Assembly (NCBI GenBank): GCA_015488485.1
Contig: WFNR01000114.1
Coordinates: 1-64,000 of the forward strand
From: Cyclobacteriaceae bacterium
GTDB lineage: Bacteria > Bacteroidota > Bacteroidia > Cytophagales > Cyclobacteriaceae
Direction: 5' to 3'
Length of the DNA stretch: 64,000 bases
Shown: piece after piece, positions 53,383 to 63,244 of the stretch
Layout of the letters: each line of letters begins with the position of its first letter
Numbering within the stretch: the first letter of the stretch is position 1
Program-made: the position numbers and the translations under genes
The notes under the pieces: generated by a model
Told to the model about the DNA's origin: nothing
Database searches by the model: none
The model's input: only the letters and a program-made list of their open reading frames with translations

Positions 53383-54426
53383 ATGAAATACCAGGATTAC
53401 GGTGTAGAAGATTTTATCAAGGATGAATTTTTCGTTGAGTGGGTTAAGAACCCCAACTCGAAATCCAACGACTTTTGGAAAAAATGGATGGCCAAGCACC
53501 CGGAACAGGTACCGGTTATTTTGCAGGCACAGGAGTTTATTAACTCAATGAGGTACGATGATTTTGTGGAATTACGCGAGGATGAATACCTGGATATTTT
53601 TGAGGGAATACTACGCAGGCATAAAGCAGGTAGAGTTGTTACAGTTGGTAACAGTCCGGTTGTAAAGAGATGGCAGCGTATTGCAGCTACTATTGTACTT
53701 GTGTTGGCAAGTGTTTTTGGGTTGTATTACGGCTTGCATGAAACCAATCCGGTTGGGCAGCACCCCCCTGAAGTAGTACAATTTATAAAAAAGAATCCCT
53801 TGGGTCAGAAACTGCTAGTTAGTCTTCCTGATGGTAGCAAGGTAAAACTAAATGCAGGTACCACCTTGATTTATAATTCTGAATTCGGTAAAAGCAATCG
53901 TAAGGTGGAGTTGCGGGGAGAAGCTTTTTTTGACGTGCAGAAGCGTCCTGATCTTCCCTTTGTAATAAGAAGTGGTGAGCTTACCACCAAAGTATTGGGC
54001 ACTTCCTTTAATGTACGGTATTATGAAGATGAGAACAAAATCCAGGTACTGGTGGTGCGTGGTGAAGTGGCTGTTTCGGACGATATCGGTAGCTCTATTG
54101 TGCTGAATCCGAGGGATATGTTAGAGTACAACCATGCTGATAAAAATATTCGCAAAACGGTATGTGAAGACATTGCCAGTATAATAGGCTGGAAAGATGG
54201 CATATTGAATTTTAATAACGAACCCTTTGAACAGGTGGTGGAGAAGATACACAAGTGGTACGGTGTAGATGTAGAAATTGAAGAAGGGTTACGTATAGAA
54301 GGGTATTATACCGGTGAATATAAAAACAAGTCACTCGAAAAGGTGATGGACGGTATAAGCTATGCCTCAGGTTTTAATTACCGATTTATTAATGAAAATA
54401 AAATTTTAATCTATAAGGAGCCATGA
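53383..54426 (+). CDS. FecR-family anti-sigma factor
   Basis: A 347-residue single-pass inner-membrane protein. Residues 1-95 form the cytoplasmic part that holds the sigma factor and 98-117 the membrane helix. Residues 139-235 make the FecR domain (VSLPDGSKVKLNAGTTLIYNSEF, VELRGEAFFDVQKRPDLPFVI). The C-terminal DUF4974 region (about 276-345, ILNFNNEPFEQVVEKIHKWYGV) contacts the STN domain of a TonB receptor. It lies 70 bases after the sigma gene and 162 bases before the SusC gene, the classic order. Confidence 0.95.
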   Translation: MKYQDYGVEDFIKDEFFVEWVKNPNSKSNDFWKKWMAKHPEQVPVILQAQEFINSMRYDDFVELREDEYLDIFEGILRRHKAGRVVTVGNSPVVKRWQRIAATIVLVLASVFGLYYGLHETNPVGQHPPEVVQFIKKNPLGQKLLVSLPDGSKVKLNAGTTLIYNSEFGKSNRKVELRGEAFFDVQKRPDLPFVIRSGELTTKVLGTSFNVRYYEDENKIQVLVVRGEVAVSDDIGSSIVLNPRDMLEYNHADKNIRKTVCEDIASIIGWKDGILNFNNEPFEQVVEKIHKWYGVDVEIEEGLRIEGYYTGEYKNKSLEKVMDGISYASGFNYRFINENKILIYKEP

Positions 54427-54445
54427 ACAATACAAGTTAAAAAAA

Positions 54446-54540
54446 GAAAGTTGGCCATAGGGTATATGACCAACTTTCGGCAAGAGGGCATTTACATCTG
54501 AAGATTTCCACACCTGTCCGATGTAAAATGATGCCTCTTG
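54446..54540 (+). promoter_or_regulatory. Two hairpins in the fecR-susC spacer
   Basis: First, GAAAGTTGG (54446-54454) pairs perfectly with CCAACTTTC (54470-54478), with four more inner pairs. Second, CAAGAGG-GCAT-TTACATC (54481-54498) pairs imperfectly with GATGTAA-AATGATGC-CTCTTG (54520-54540). No T run follows either, so simple termination is unlikely. They lie in the 162-base spacer, 48 bases before the susC start, and could form an mRNA leader, a processing site or a small RNA. Confidence 0.6.
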
Positions 54541-54588
54541 TGTAGCAGATAAAGCAAAACTGAAGTTTTACCTTAACCCCGTAAAAAT

Positions 54589-57500
54589 ATGAAAAATAAA
54601 GTACTATTACTACTCCTAACTATGTCGAGAAACACATTTTTTGCTTTGGTGGTTGTTTGTACCGTGGGTACAATGGTTTATGCCAACAACGCTGACGGCC
54701 AAAGCTTGCGAGAAATCCCGGTATCGCTGAGTGTAGAAAATGCCAGGCTGGTAAAGGTTTTTAATATTCTGGAAGAAAAAACCGGCTTTAAATTTACCTA
54801 CAACGATGCGGTAGTAAGCCCTGATATGAGGCTTACCTTACACATAAAGAATGCCACTCTTTACGAAGTATTGTACACTATTTCTGCCCGTGAAGACCTG
54901 CAATTTAAGCGGGTTGGCAACAATATTCACGTGGCCAGGGTAGATAGTGAGGACGAATACAATGCTGTAATCGACAATGGTTTGTTAGAGAAAATAAAGA
55001 TTAAGGGTGAAGTGGCCGATAAAGAAGGTAATCCTTTGCCCGGTGTTACTGTAATGGAAAAAGGTACCTCAAACGGAGCCATTACCGACATGGATGGTAA
55101 ATTCGAACTTGAGGTGGAAGACAATGCTGTTTTGGTGGTAAGTTTCCTGGGTTACAAAACTGTAGAGGTAGAAGTTGGTAATCAGGCCAATATCAAAATT
55201 ACCCTTGAAGAAGACGTAACCAGCCTGAATGAAGTTATCGTTACCGCTACCGGATTGCGAAGAAGAGTAGAATTGGGCAATGCTATTACCCGGCTGAATG
55301 TTGACGAGGACGTAAAAGTAAGGCCGATAAACAATATTTCCGATCTGTTGCAAGGTCAGGCGGCCGGTGTGCAGATTTTTGGTAGCGGTGGCTCTGTAGG
55401 CATGGGTTCACGTATCCGCATTAGAGGTTCTAATAGTGCCTCGCTATCGAACGAGCCGGTGATTTATGTTGATGGGGTACTTATCAACAATCAGCCTAAT
55501 TCGATATCATTTGAGACCGGTGGCCAGGCGCCCTCGCGCTTCAACGACCTTAACCCTGAAGATATTGAATCGATAGAGGTTATTAAGGGACCTTCTGCGG
55601 CCACTCTTTATGGCTCAATTGCTGCCAATGGGGTAATACGAATTACTACCAAGCGCGGCCAGAAAGGTAAGGCCAGGTGGTCGGCATTTACCGAACTGGG
55701 TTCTGTTAAAGACATCACCGCTTACCCGCTGAACTACCAGGCTTTGGATGCCAATGGTAACCCTGGGTTTAATTACGAGGCTGCTGACGGTACCTTTGAA
55801 CCTGCATCCTTGCTCAAATTTCAACCGCTGAATGACCCCCGTACCCGTCCGTTCAGGGTTGGTCAACTATTTGGCATAGGTATGAGTGTGGCCGGTGGTA
55901 CGGACGCTGTTACTTATTTTATTTCGGGTAGCTATGCCGACAATGAAGGTGTGCTTCCGGTTAACAATATCATGCGGGCCAATTTGCGGGCTAATATGGG
56001 TGCCCGTTTGGGAGAAAACCTGAAGGCCAATGTTTCGATGGGCTACACCAAAAGCGATTTTGAATTACCGCTTAACGACAACTATGCCCTCGGTCTGATG
56101 GGGCAGGGGCTAAATGGCGCCCCGCTGATTGAGCAGAACAATGGCTGGGGTGAATTTACTCCGGAGGAGCTCTTTACCATAGATACCCGCCAGAATATCG
56201 ATAGGTTTACCAGCGGGCTGAGTCTGGAGTGGACACCAATCAACAATTTGCTGGTTCGTGTAGCCGGTGGTCTGGACTTTACCTCACAGTGGGATCACCA
56301 GTTTTTCCCTACCGGAGAGGCTCCGGCATTCCTAAACTATGACAAGGGTGCCAAATTCTCCAACCGGTTCAACACCTACGTGACCACACTTGATGCGGTA
56401 GCTACTTATAATGCCAAGTTTTCTGACAATATCAGTTCAAGAACCTCTGCCGGCTTCCAGTATTTGGGTAACCTCACTCAAGGCACCTACGCTACAGGCT
56501 TACAATTGGTAGCTGGCAGTAGCTCAATAGCCGGAGCCGCTCAAACCTTTAGTGATGAGCAAACCACTGAGCAGCGAACAGTGGGTTGGTTTGTAGAAGA
56601 GCAGATTGGCTTAAACGAACGCCTGTATTTTACTGGAGCATTGAGGATAGACCGGGGTAGTGCTTTTGGTGCCGCTTTGAATGCAGTGGTTTATCCCAAG
56701 GTGAGTGCCTCCTGGTTACTTTCTGATGAAAGTTTCTTCAATGGCGGCAATATTGTTAGCTCATTGCGTTTACGAGCTGCCTGGGGTCAGTCTGGGGTAC
56801 AGCCAGGCACAAATGATGCTCTGCGCTTTTTCAACCCGATAGCGGCTACCGTAGGTGGTGAGGATGTTACTGGTGTTACCTTCGGAAGTGTAGGTAATCC
56901 CGATTTGCGTCCTGAGCGTTCTACCGAAATAGAAGTAGGTTTTGATGCTACCATGATATCCGATCGTGTAGGTATCGAGTTTACCTATTTCAATAAACAA
57001 ACCAGTGATGCCTTGATATTCAGGCAGTTGCCTCTATCTCTTGGTGTTGGTGAAGGACGATTCGAAAACCTTGGTTCAGTTAAAAACTCCGGTATTGAAA
57101 TTAGTTTGAATACCGAGATTGTCAAGATGCAGAATTTTGGCTTTGACCTGAACTTCATTGGTTCTTTCCTCGATAATGAACTGGTAGAGTTGGGTGATGG
57201 TATTGAGCCGGTAATTTTCGGTCAGCAGCGTCATGTGGAAGGCTACCCTCTGGGTGGCTATTGGGATAAACCATATACTTTTAGCGATGCCAATGGCGAT
57301 GGTTTTATAGGACGTGATGAGGTGCAGGTGGGCACTGAAGCTGTTTATCTGGGTTCTCCTTTTGCCACTACCGAAATTTCGTTTATGCCGGCCTTACGTT
57401 TTCTGAATGACCTTATTGTGCTGAGGGGCTTGATAAGCTACAGAGGTGGTCAGAAACTGTTTAACAACACCGGTGCGTGGCGTAATGGTAATGGTAATAC

Positions 57501-57834
57501 GCAAGAGCTTAATGACCCCAATGCCTCTTTGGAAGGCCAGGCGAGAGCTGTGGCAGCCAAGTTTTTTGGCACCAATGCCGGGTATATCGAGGACGCTTCC
57601 TTCTGGCGATTGCGTGAACTTTCACTTACCCTTAATGCCCCTAAGAAATGGTTGGGTACGGTTTTTACCAATATGAGTCTGACGATATCCGGGCAGAACC
57701 TGGGACTGGCAACCAAATACTCAGGTCTCGATCCTGAAATTAATGCTGCCGGTCAGCGCAATTTCGTTACGCAGGAATTCCTGAGTCAGCCGCCAGTACG
57801 TATGTGGAAGGCTCGTTTGAACCTGTCATTTTAA
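54589..57834 (+). CDS. SusC/RagA-type TonB-dependent outer-membrane receptor with STN domain
   Basis: A 1081-residue outer-membrane importer. After the signal region come an STN domain (about 50-105, RLVKVFNILEEKTGFKFTYND), which talks to the FecR protein, and a carboxypeptidase-regulatory-like domain (about 137-215, IKGEVADKEGNPLPGVTVMEKGTSNG). A TonB-box-like DVTSLNEVIVTATG comes next, then a plug (about 240-360, VIYVDGVLINNQP, SIEVIKGPSAATLYGSIAANGVI) and a barrel ending VRMWKARLNLSF. It works with the SusD-like lipoprotein encoded 24 bases later to import a large nutrient, driven by TonB. The substrate is unknown; no glycoside hydrolase or peptidase is encoded nearby. Confidence 0.97.
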   Translation: MKNKVLLLLLTMSRNTFFALVVVCTVGTMVYANNADGQSLREIPVSLSVENARLVKVFNILEEKTGFKFTYNDAVVSPDMRLTLHIKNATLYEVLYTISAREDLQFKRVGNNIHVARVDSEDEYNAVIDNGLLEKIKIKGEVADKEGNPLPGVTVMEKGTSNGAITDMDGKFELEVEDNAVLVVSFLGYKTVEVEVGNQANIKITLEEDVTSLNEVIVTATGLRRRVELGNAITRLNVDEDVKVRPINNISDLLQGQAAGVQIFGSGGSVGMGSRIRIRGSNSASLSNEPVIYVDGVLINNQPNSISFETGGQAPSRFNDLNPEDIESIEVIKGPSAATLYGSIAANGVIRITTKRGQKGKARWSAFTELGSVKDITAYPLNYQALDANGNPGFNYEAADGTFEPASLLKFQPLNDPRTRPFRVGQLFGIGMSVAGGTDAVTYFISGSYADNEGVLPVNNIMRANLRANMGARLGENLKANVSMGYTKSDFELPLNDNYALGLMGQGLNGAPLIEQNNGWGEFTPEELFTIDTRQNIDRFTSGLSLEWTPINNLLVRVAGGLDFTSQWDHQFFPTGEAPAFLNYDKGAKFSNRFNTYVTTLDAVATYNAKFSDNISSRTSAGFQYLGNLTQGTYATGLQLVAGSSSIAGAAQTFSDEQTTEQRTVGWFVEEQIGLNERLYFTGALRIDRGSAFGAALNAVVYPKVSASWLLSDESFFNGGNIVSSLRLRAAWGQSGVQPGTNDALRFFNPIAATVGGEDVTGVTFGSVGNPDLRPERSTEIEVGFDATMISDRVGIEFTYFNKQTSDALIFRQLPLSLGVGEGRFENLGSVKNSGIEISLNTEIVKMQNFGFDLNFIGSFLDNELVELGDGIEPVIFGQQRHVEGYPLGGYWDKPYTFSDANGDGFIGRDEVQVGTEAVYLGSPFATTEISFMPALRFLNDLIVLRGLISYRGGQKLFNNTGAWRNGNGNTQELNDPNASLEGQARAVAAKFFGTNAGYIEDASFWRLRELSLTLNAPKKWLGTVFTNMSLTISGQNLGLATKYSGLDPEINAAGQRNFVTQEFLSQPPVRMWKARLNLSF

Positions 57835-57858
57835 TAACTAACTAAATCTGGATATAAA

Positions 57859-59208
57859 ATGAAGAATATTATTAAAATACAAAACAAAAGAGGCACGTGG
57901 CCACTTAGTGTGCTAATGGCCGTGTTGCTGTTATTTGGAGCGACTTCATGCGACAACTTACTAAATGTAGTTGATCCGGATATTGTTACTCCCGAATCAC
58001 TTAATAGTGAAGCCGGAGTACAGACACTCAGGGCCGGTTCGTTGGGTGACTTTGCTGTAGCTATGAGCGGCTCTTCTGCCGGGCACGGGGCTACCACTGG
58101 TCTTATAGTGATGAGTGGACTCATGTCGGATGAGTATGATTACTCGGGTACCTTCCCTACCAGACGAGAGGCTGATGTGCGCAATGTGCAAAACACCAAC
58201 TTTTCTATGAACAGAATTTACGGTAATATGCACAGAGCACGGGCTTCAGCCGAAGCCACCATTGATCTGGCGCAAAATTTTGGTGGAGTTCCTGCTGTAG
58301 AAAGCGAAATGCAAAGTATAGTAGGCTATGTGTATCTGCTTTTCGGAGAAACTTTCTGTGCCGGAGTACCTTTTAGCAAGGCTACTGCCGATGGGGAAAT
58401 TATTTTCGGAGAGCCGCTGACTACCCAACAAATGTTCGAAACGGCTATATCCTGGTTCGATGAAGCTTTGATCAATGCCAATGCCGCTTCGGACGATCGG
58501 TTGGCTAATCTGGCCCGTGTAGGAAAAGCCAGGGCTCAGCTTGGTCTGGGTGATATAAGTGGAGCGGCCGCTACGGTTGCCTCTGTACCTGACGATTTTG
58601 AGTACCTGATTGAACATTCCAGCAACAGTCGCAGGCAGGAAAATGGTATTTACACCATGACGGCTGTGCGCAGGCAGTTTTCAATTGCCGATGGTAAAGG
58701 AGGCAACGGCTTGCTATATCGTAGCGCCAATGACCCACGCACCCCCTGGGATGGTGGAGATACATTCGGACAGGATGATATTACCCTCTATTATAATCAA
58801 CTTAAGTACACTTCGCCCAGCGATCCCGTAGTGCTGGCTTCAGGTATCGAAGCACGATTGATCGAGGCTGAGGCTGCTGCCAATAATGGTGATGCGGCTG
58901 CAGTAGCCAGTATTCACGATGCCCTGAGGGCAACTGTGGGGCTGCCGCCCGTTGACCTGACTGGCATGGCTAAAGAGCAGTTGTTGAAGTATCATTTCGA
59001 TGAGCGAGCTTTTTGGTTGTACAGCACGGGGCACCGTCATGGCGATATGCGTAGAATGGTACGTGTGTATGGCTTTGCCAAAGAGAATGTCTTCCCGTGG
59101 GGGCCGTATTTTAAAGGCGGAGAGTATGATAGCAATGTTACTTTCCCGGTACCTCAGTCGGAGGCTAATAACCCCAACTATGCCGGTTGCCTTAATAGTG
59201 ACCCTTGA
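57859..59208 (+). CDS. SusD/RagB-type lipoprotein
   Basis: A 449-residue surface lipoprotein that acts as the lid of the SusC barrel and binds substrate. The lipobox FGATSC puts the lipidated cysteine at residue 31, followed by DNLLNVVDPD, typical of SusD starts. The TPR-based core has ARASAEATIDLAQNFGG and YVYLLFGETFCAGVPFSKA. The end has EERAFWLYSTGHRHGDMRRM-type sequence (here FDERAFWLYSTGHRHGDMRRMV). At 449 residues it is shorter than most SusD proteins (about 500-600), closer to the small SusD-like group. A terminator follows at 59233. Confidence 0.95.
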   Translation: MKNIIKIQNKRGTWPLSVLMAVLLLFGATSCDNLLNVVDPDIVTPESLNSEAGVQTLRAGSLGDFAVAMSGSSAGHGATTGLIVMSGLMSDEYDYSGTFPTRREADVRNVQNTNFSMNRIYGNMHRARASAEATIDLAQNFGGVPAVESEMQSIVGYVYLLFGETFCAGVPFSKATADGEIIFGEPLTTQQMFETAISWFDEALINANAASDDRLANLARVGKARAQLGLGDISGAAATVASVPDDFEYLIEHSSNSRRQENGIYTMTAVRRQFSIADGKGGNGLLYRSANDPRTPWDGGDTFGQDDITLYYNQLKYTSPSDPVVLASGIEARLIEAEAAANNGDAAAVASIHDALRATVGLPPVDLTGMAKEQLLKYHFDERAFWLYSTGHRHGDMRRMVRVYGFAKENVFPWGPYFKGGEYDSNVTFPVPQSEANNPNYAGCLNSDP

Positions 59209-59232
59209 TGCCGTGAATAGTAAACTTCTGTG

Positions 59233-59268
59233 AACAAATAAAGGGGGAGCAATCCCCCTTTATTTGTT
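59233..59268 (+). terminator. Intrinsic terminator of the SusC/SusD operon
   Basis: A stem of 16 bp (AACAAATAAAGGGGGA / TCCCCCTTTATTTGTT) closed by a GCAA loop of the GNRA type. The A-rich and T-rich outer parts would allow termination in both directions. Confidence 0.9.
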
Positions 59269-59322
59269 GTATCTTTTCTTACATTTAAAACTTGAGTTTT
59301 TGATCCGGATAATTGTCGGCCG

Positions 59323-61812
59323 ATGAATAATAGTAACTTTCGTTTTGGTATCCTGGCCATGCTGTATTTTATGTCTGGTGTGGCGGGGCTTATTTTTCAG
59401 GTTGTATGGCTCTATCGTCTGGGCTTGGTGTTCGGACAAGCGGCATATGCTACAGCGGCTACCTTAACAGCCTTTTTTATAGGGCTGGGATTGGGGGGCA
59501 GGCTTGTAGGTAATTTTGCCGAGAGATTAGCCCGTCCCTTATTCATATATGGCCTCTTGGAAATAGCTATTGCGTTGTCTGCACTATTGCTGGTGCCCGG
59601 TGTCGAATTTTACGAATCAGTATATCCTTCTCTTGTTGAACTTACTGCCAACAGCAGGCCGCTGTTGATTTTGTTGAAATTTATTTTTAGCACAGCCTTG
59701 TTGTTATTGCCTACCATTTTAATGGGAGGCACCTTTCCTGTATTGGCACATTTTGTTGTGGTAAGTGGCAGCGGATTGGCCAAAAGAGGCAGCTTGCTTT
59801 ATGCCTGCAATACCCTGGGGGCGGCAACGGGCACTTTCCTGGCGGGATTTTACTTTATGAAAAACTTTGGTGTAGGAACTACCTATATAATAGCTGTACT
59901 TATGGCTCTGGGTGTAGGGGCAGGCAGCATTCTGCTACATTTGATTGCATACCGGCACAATGGGATTTTCAAGCACCATAATAAGAATGCAACTCAGGCG
60001 GCCAATGCACCGTCAACGATCGGCTTGTCGCCCAAACAATTCACCTTGTTGGCCTTTTTTTCCGGATTGTTGGCGCTGTCAGCGGAGGTACTCTGGACGC
60101 AGATGTTTGCCCAGGTATTGCAAAACTCTGTTTATTCTTTTGCGGCTATTCTGGTGGTGTTTTTGATCGCTTTGGGTGTAGGTGGCATGCTGGCCAGCGT
60201 TCTTATACGGAAGCCTTATCAGGCGCGTACTGTTATTACTGTGCTCTTGTTTGTTTCAGCTTTGTTGATTGGCCTTACGCCCGTTGTTTTTAACAACTAT
60301 ACCGATGGTCTCAATTATATGGCAGCCGGAAGCAATTGGTCGCGGCATATCAGAACGGTATTTGGGCTAGCGGCTACAGTGGTGTTTTTGCCTACTGTAG
60401 TGCTGGGCACTCTTTTTCCTTATCTGCTTAAAGTTATACCGCAGTCTTTTCGTCTGTCCGGCAAGCTAGTGGGTAATATGGTGTTTCTTAATTCGCTGGG
60501 AGGAGCCACAGGCCCTTTGTTGGTAGGGTTCGTGTTTTTACAAGTCATTGGCCTATGGGGTACCATTAAGTTGGTAGCAATGATTTATGGCTTTCTGGCA
60601 TTGTGGTTTATACGTAAAGAATTCAAAACCCGGCAAAAATCCTTAACGTGGTTGTCTATTCTTCTTTTTGCAGTAATTCTTTTATTGCCTCAGCCACCTT
60701 TGGTGAAGCTGGCACCAGGGCAAAAACTCTTAGCCCGTTGGCAATCCAATGACGGCATTCTTACAGTTGTTGAGCATCGTAAAAATTTACAGTTACGACT
60801 CAACAATTTTTACGTTTTGGGCGATTCACGATCTGCTTTGATAGAACAAATGCAGGGTCATATTCCGTTATTAATTCACCCGCAGCCCAGGCGTACTTTG
60901 TTTTTAGGAATGGGTACGGGTATTACAGCAGGCGCTGCCTTGAAACATGCAGTGAGTGAAGTAGAAGTTGTTGAATTAGTCAAAAATGTCATTAAAGCGG
61001 CCCGGTTATATTATGCGCCCTGGGCTAACAGATTGTTTGAAGATGATCGTGTAAAACTTGTACCGGACGATGCCCGCAACTACGTCTTAGGGGCGGGCAA
61101 AAAGTATGATGTTATTGTGGGCGATCTTTTTACACCCTGGCATGCCGGTACCGGCAGCCTTTATACTGTGGAACATTTTACTAATGTGAAAGCTCACTTA
61201 GATTCCGATGGTGTTTTTGCGCAGTGGTTGCCACTTTACCAGCTCACTCCCGAGAGTTTCTATGTTATCTTAAAGACCTTTATGAAAGTTTTCCCGCAGA
61301 CCACGTTATGGCGAGCCGATTTCTCGGGCAACCGCACCAGTATTGCACTTATTGGTCAGGAGGAGGGAGCCAAATTGTCACAAGAAGTTCTGACCAGGAA
61401 TATTGGCAACGTGATACAACAGCGGAGTGATAGCAGCAATCATATGGTAGGCTTGTTTTATCTGGGTAATGCCAGTACAATGCATGAGTATCTGGCTGAT
61501 GCACCGATAAATACCGATGATAGAAGGACTATTGAATTTATAGCTCCCATCAAGACCCAACAAGTAGAGTCGGGAGCCGCCAGCTTTATGGTAGGCAAGG
61601 AATTGACAGCTTTATTACACACCTTGCAGAAAAAAATGCCGCCTTCTGAAGACCCTTATTTGCAAAATCTGCCACCTGAAGAGATACGCTACGTCCGGGC
61701 CGGTATGTTATATGCAGAGTATTTGCAGTTAAGCCGTTCGGGCAGGCAAAGCGAAGCGAATAAATTGCTCAACCAGATTCGCACATTGACTCCGGATTTT
61801 CCTTTACAATAA
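59323..61812 (+). CDS. Membrane-bound spermidine-synthase-like protein
   Basis: An 829-residue protein. Residues 1-450 carry many membrane helices (LAMLYFMSGVAGLIFQVVWLYRLGLVFG, LGLGGRLVGNFAERL, LLPTILMGGTFPVLA), as in the membrane-fused spermidine synthase family. Residues 480-720 form a SAM-binding Rossmann fold of the polyamine synthase type, with FLGMGTGITAGAAL and EVVELVKNVIKAA, then DDARNYVL and GDLFTPWHAGTGSLYTVEHF. About 110 C-terminal residues follow. The usual Asp of the polyamine-binding site (in GGD/DD motifs) is not clearly placed, so the substrate is doubtful and may not be a polyamine. It stands alone after the Sus operon terminator. Confidence 0.88.
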   Translation: MNNSNFRFGILAMLYFMSGVAGLIFQVVWLYRLGLVFGQAAYATAATLTAFFIGLGLGGRLVGNFAERLARPLFIYGLLEIAIALSALLLVPGVEFYESVYPSLVELTANSRPLLILLKFIFSTALLLLPTILMGGTFPVLAHFVVVSGSGLAKRGSLLYACNTLGAATGTFLAGFYFMKNFGVGTTYIIAVLMALGVGAGSILLHLIAYRHNGIFKHHNKNATQAANAPSTIGLSPKQFTLLAFFSGLLALSAEVLWTQMFAQVLQNSVYSFAAILVVFLIALGVGGMLASVLIRKPYQARTVITVLLFVSALLIGLTPVVFNNYTDGLNYMAAGSNWSRHIRTVFGLAATVVFLPTVVLGTLFPYLLKVIPQSFRLSGKLVGNMVFLNSLGGATGPLLVGFVFLQVIGLWGTIKLVAMIYGFLALWFIRKEFKTRQKSLTWLSILLFAVILLLPQPPLVKLAPGQKLLARWQSNDGILTVVEHRKNLQLRLNNFYVLGDSRSALIEQMQGHIPLLIHPQPRRTLFLGMGTGITAGAALKHAVSEVEVVELVKNVIKAARLYYAPWANRLFEDDRVKLVPDDARNYVLGAGKKYDVIVGDLFTPWHAGTGSLYTVEHFTNVKAHLDSDGVFAQWLPLYQLTPESFYVILKTFMKVFPQTTLWRADFSGNRTSIALIGQEEGAKLSQEVLTRNIGNVIQQRSDSSNHMVGLFYLGNASTMHEYLADAPINTDDRRTIEFIAPIKTQQVESGAASFMVGKELTALLHTLQKKMPPSEDPYLQNLPPEEIRYVRAGMLYAEYLQLSRSGRQSEANKLLNQIRTLTPDFPLQ

Positions 61813-61832
61813 CAGTTTTCTTCAATCAAATA

Positions 61833-63185
61833 TTACTCCACCGCATCAATAATACCCTTTACCCATTCATTAAAATCAAAATCCGGCTCGTGATAGGTGA
61901 GGCCCAGGCGCACGAATACCAGTTCTTTGGAAGGAATAATAAACACCTTTTGCCCCTGGAAGCCATCCAGGCTGTAGAGGTCGGCAGGCAGGTCGGGGAA
62001 GCGCCCGCCTTGATTGAGCCAGAAATGGCCGCCATAGATGCCTTGGGCATTGGGAGCCGGCTGCTGTACGAAATCCACCCAGGCTGAATCGAGCAGTTGT
62101 TCACCCGCCCAATTGCCTTGCTGCAGGTAGAGCTGGCCGATGCGCGCCCAGTCGCGGGCGGTGGCCCAGCCATAGGAAGAGCCCACGAAGGCCCCACTGG
62201 CATCGGTTTCGATGACCAGGCTGTACATACCGATACGGTAAAACAGGCTGTCGTACGGGAAGCGCACATAGCTGTCGTTGTCGGGAAAATACCTGCGCAT
62301 GGCTGTTGCCAGTATATTGGTAGTACCGGATGAATACTCCCAGTGCGTGTTGGGTCGGTATTCGGATGGCATCTGCATGGCATAGGCGCCAATCGAGTCG
62401 CTATCGAACAGCATGATTACTGCGTCCGATACCTGGTCATACACTTCCTGCCAGCGCAGGCCGCTGTTCATATGCAGCAGGTGCTTCCAGGTTATTTGCT
62501 GGCGCTCATCCTGTTGCCAGGCGGCAATACCGGTAGGAGCATCCGGATCAAGGCGGCCGTTTTTAATGAGTAGCGACAGGGCAGAGGCGGTCAGGCTTTT
62601 GGTCATCGACCAGCCCATCAGCCGGCTGTCTTTGTCGAAACCGGGCGCATATTGTTCGGCTACCAGTTGGCCTTTATACAACACCAGCGCAGCGCGGGTG
62701 TTCTTGCGGGGTTGTTGTGGGTCGTCTTCTTCAAAAGCCCGGGCTACAGCCGCTTGCAGGCGTTGTTGTTGGGCGGAAGACAGATATTCTATGGTATCGA
62801 TGTACTCGAACCAGTTGGCCAGTGAGTCATAATAGGGGATATGCCAGTTGCCCCGGTAGCGGTATGCCGCCTGTGCAGGCATACGGTTGACCAGTGCACA
62901 GCCGGTAGGGCCCAGGTAATAGGCGGTTTTAGGCGCCAGCCCGAAAACCGAAGCGGTAACCGACTTCCGGACGCTGTCCACCAGCACATCGGCCAGACCA
63001 ATGATATCGAAATTCAGGTCTTCCTGCCGAACTTTGTCCGGCTTCATGCCCGCTACAAATACGCAGGAGCACATATTTTTGGCAGCATAACCCGACACGA
63101 TGATGAGTTTGGGATAGACAAGGAAATAAAATGCCGTAGCCAGGATGATGACCAGGGCCAGGAGTGTGTAAAGTATCTTTTTCAT
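61833..63185 (-). CDS. Membrane-anchored serine hydrolase (beta-lactamase class C fold)
   Basis: A 450-residue protein with an N-terminal membrane helix (about 3-24), so the enzyme domain is periplasmic. The S-x-x-K motif is Ser193-Met-Thr-Lys196 in MGWSMTKS, and the Y-x-S/N motif is Tyr284-Ser-Ser (WEYSSG). The later HFWLNQGG and LDGFQGQKV regions complete the fold. Members of this family are esterases, peptidases or beta-lactamase-like proteins; true beta-lactam resistance is not implied. The CSC pair after the helix (39-41) is unusual. It lies 59 bases after the DUF4097-like gene on the same strand. Confidence 0.9.
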   Translation of the reverse strand: MKKILYTLLALVIILATAFYFLVYPKLIIVSGYAAKNMCSCVFVAGMKPDKVRQEDLNFDIIGLADVLVDSVRKSVTASVFGLAPKTAYYLGPTGCALVNRMPAQAAYRYRGNWHIPYYDSLANWFEYIDTIEYLSSAQQQRLQAAVARAFEEDDPQQPRKNTRAALVLYKGQLVAEQYAPGFDKDSRLMGWSMTKSLTASALSLLIKNGRLDPDAPTGIAAWQQDERQQITWKHLLHMNSGLRWQEVYDQVSDAVIMLFDSDSIGAYAMQMPSEYRPNTHWEYSSGTTNILATAMRRYFPDNDSYVRFPYDSLFYRIGMYSLVIETDASGAFVGSSYGWATARDWARIGQLYLQQGNWAGEQLLDSAWVDFVQQPAPNAQGIYGGHFWLNQGGRFPDLPADLYSLDGFQGQKVFIIPSKELVFVRLGLTYHEPDFDFNEWVKGIIDAVE

Positions 63186-63244
63186 AAAATGAAAGTTAGG
63201 AATATTTTACTTGTACTTGGTATCAGACACAAAAATTCTATCTG

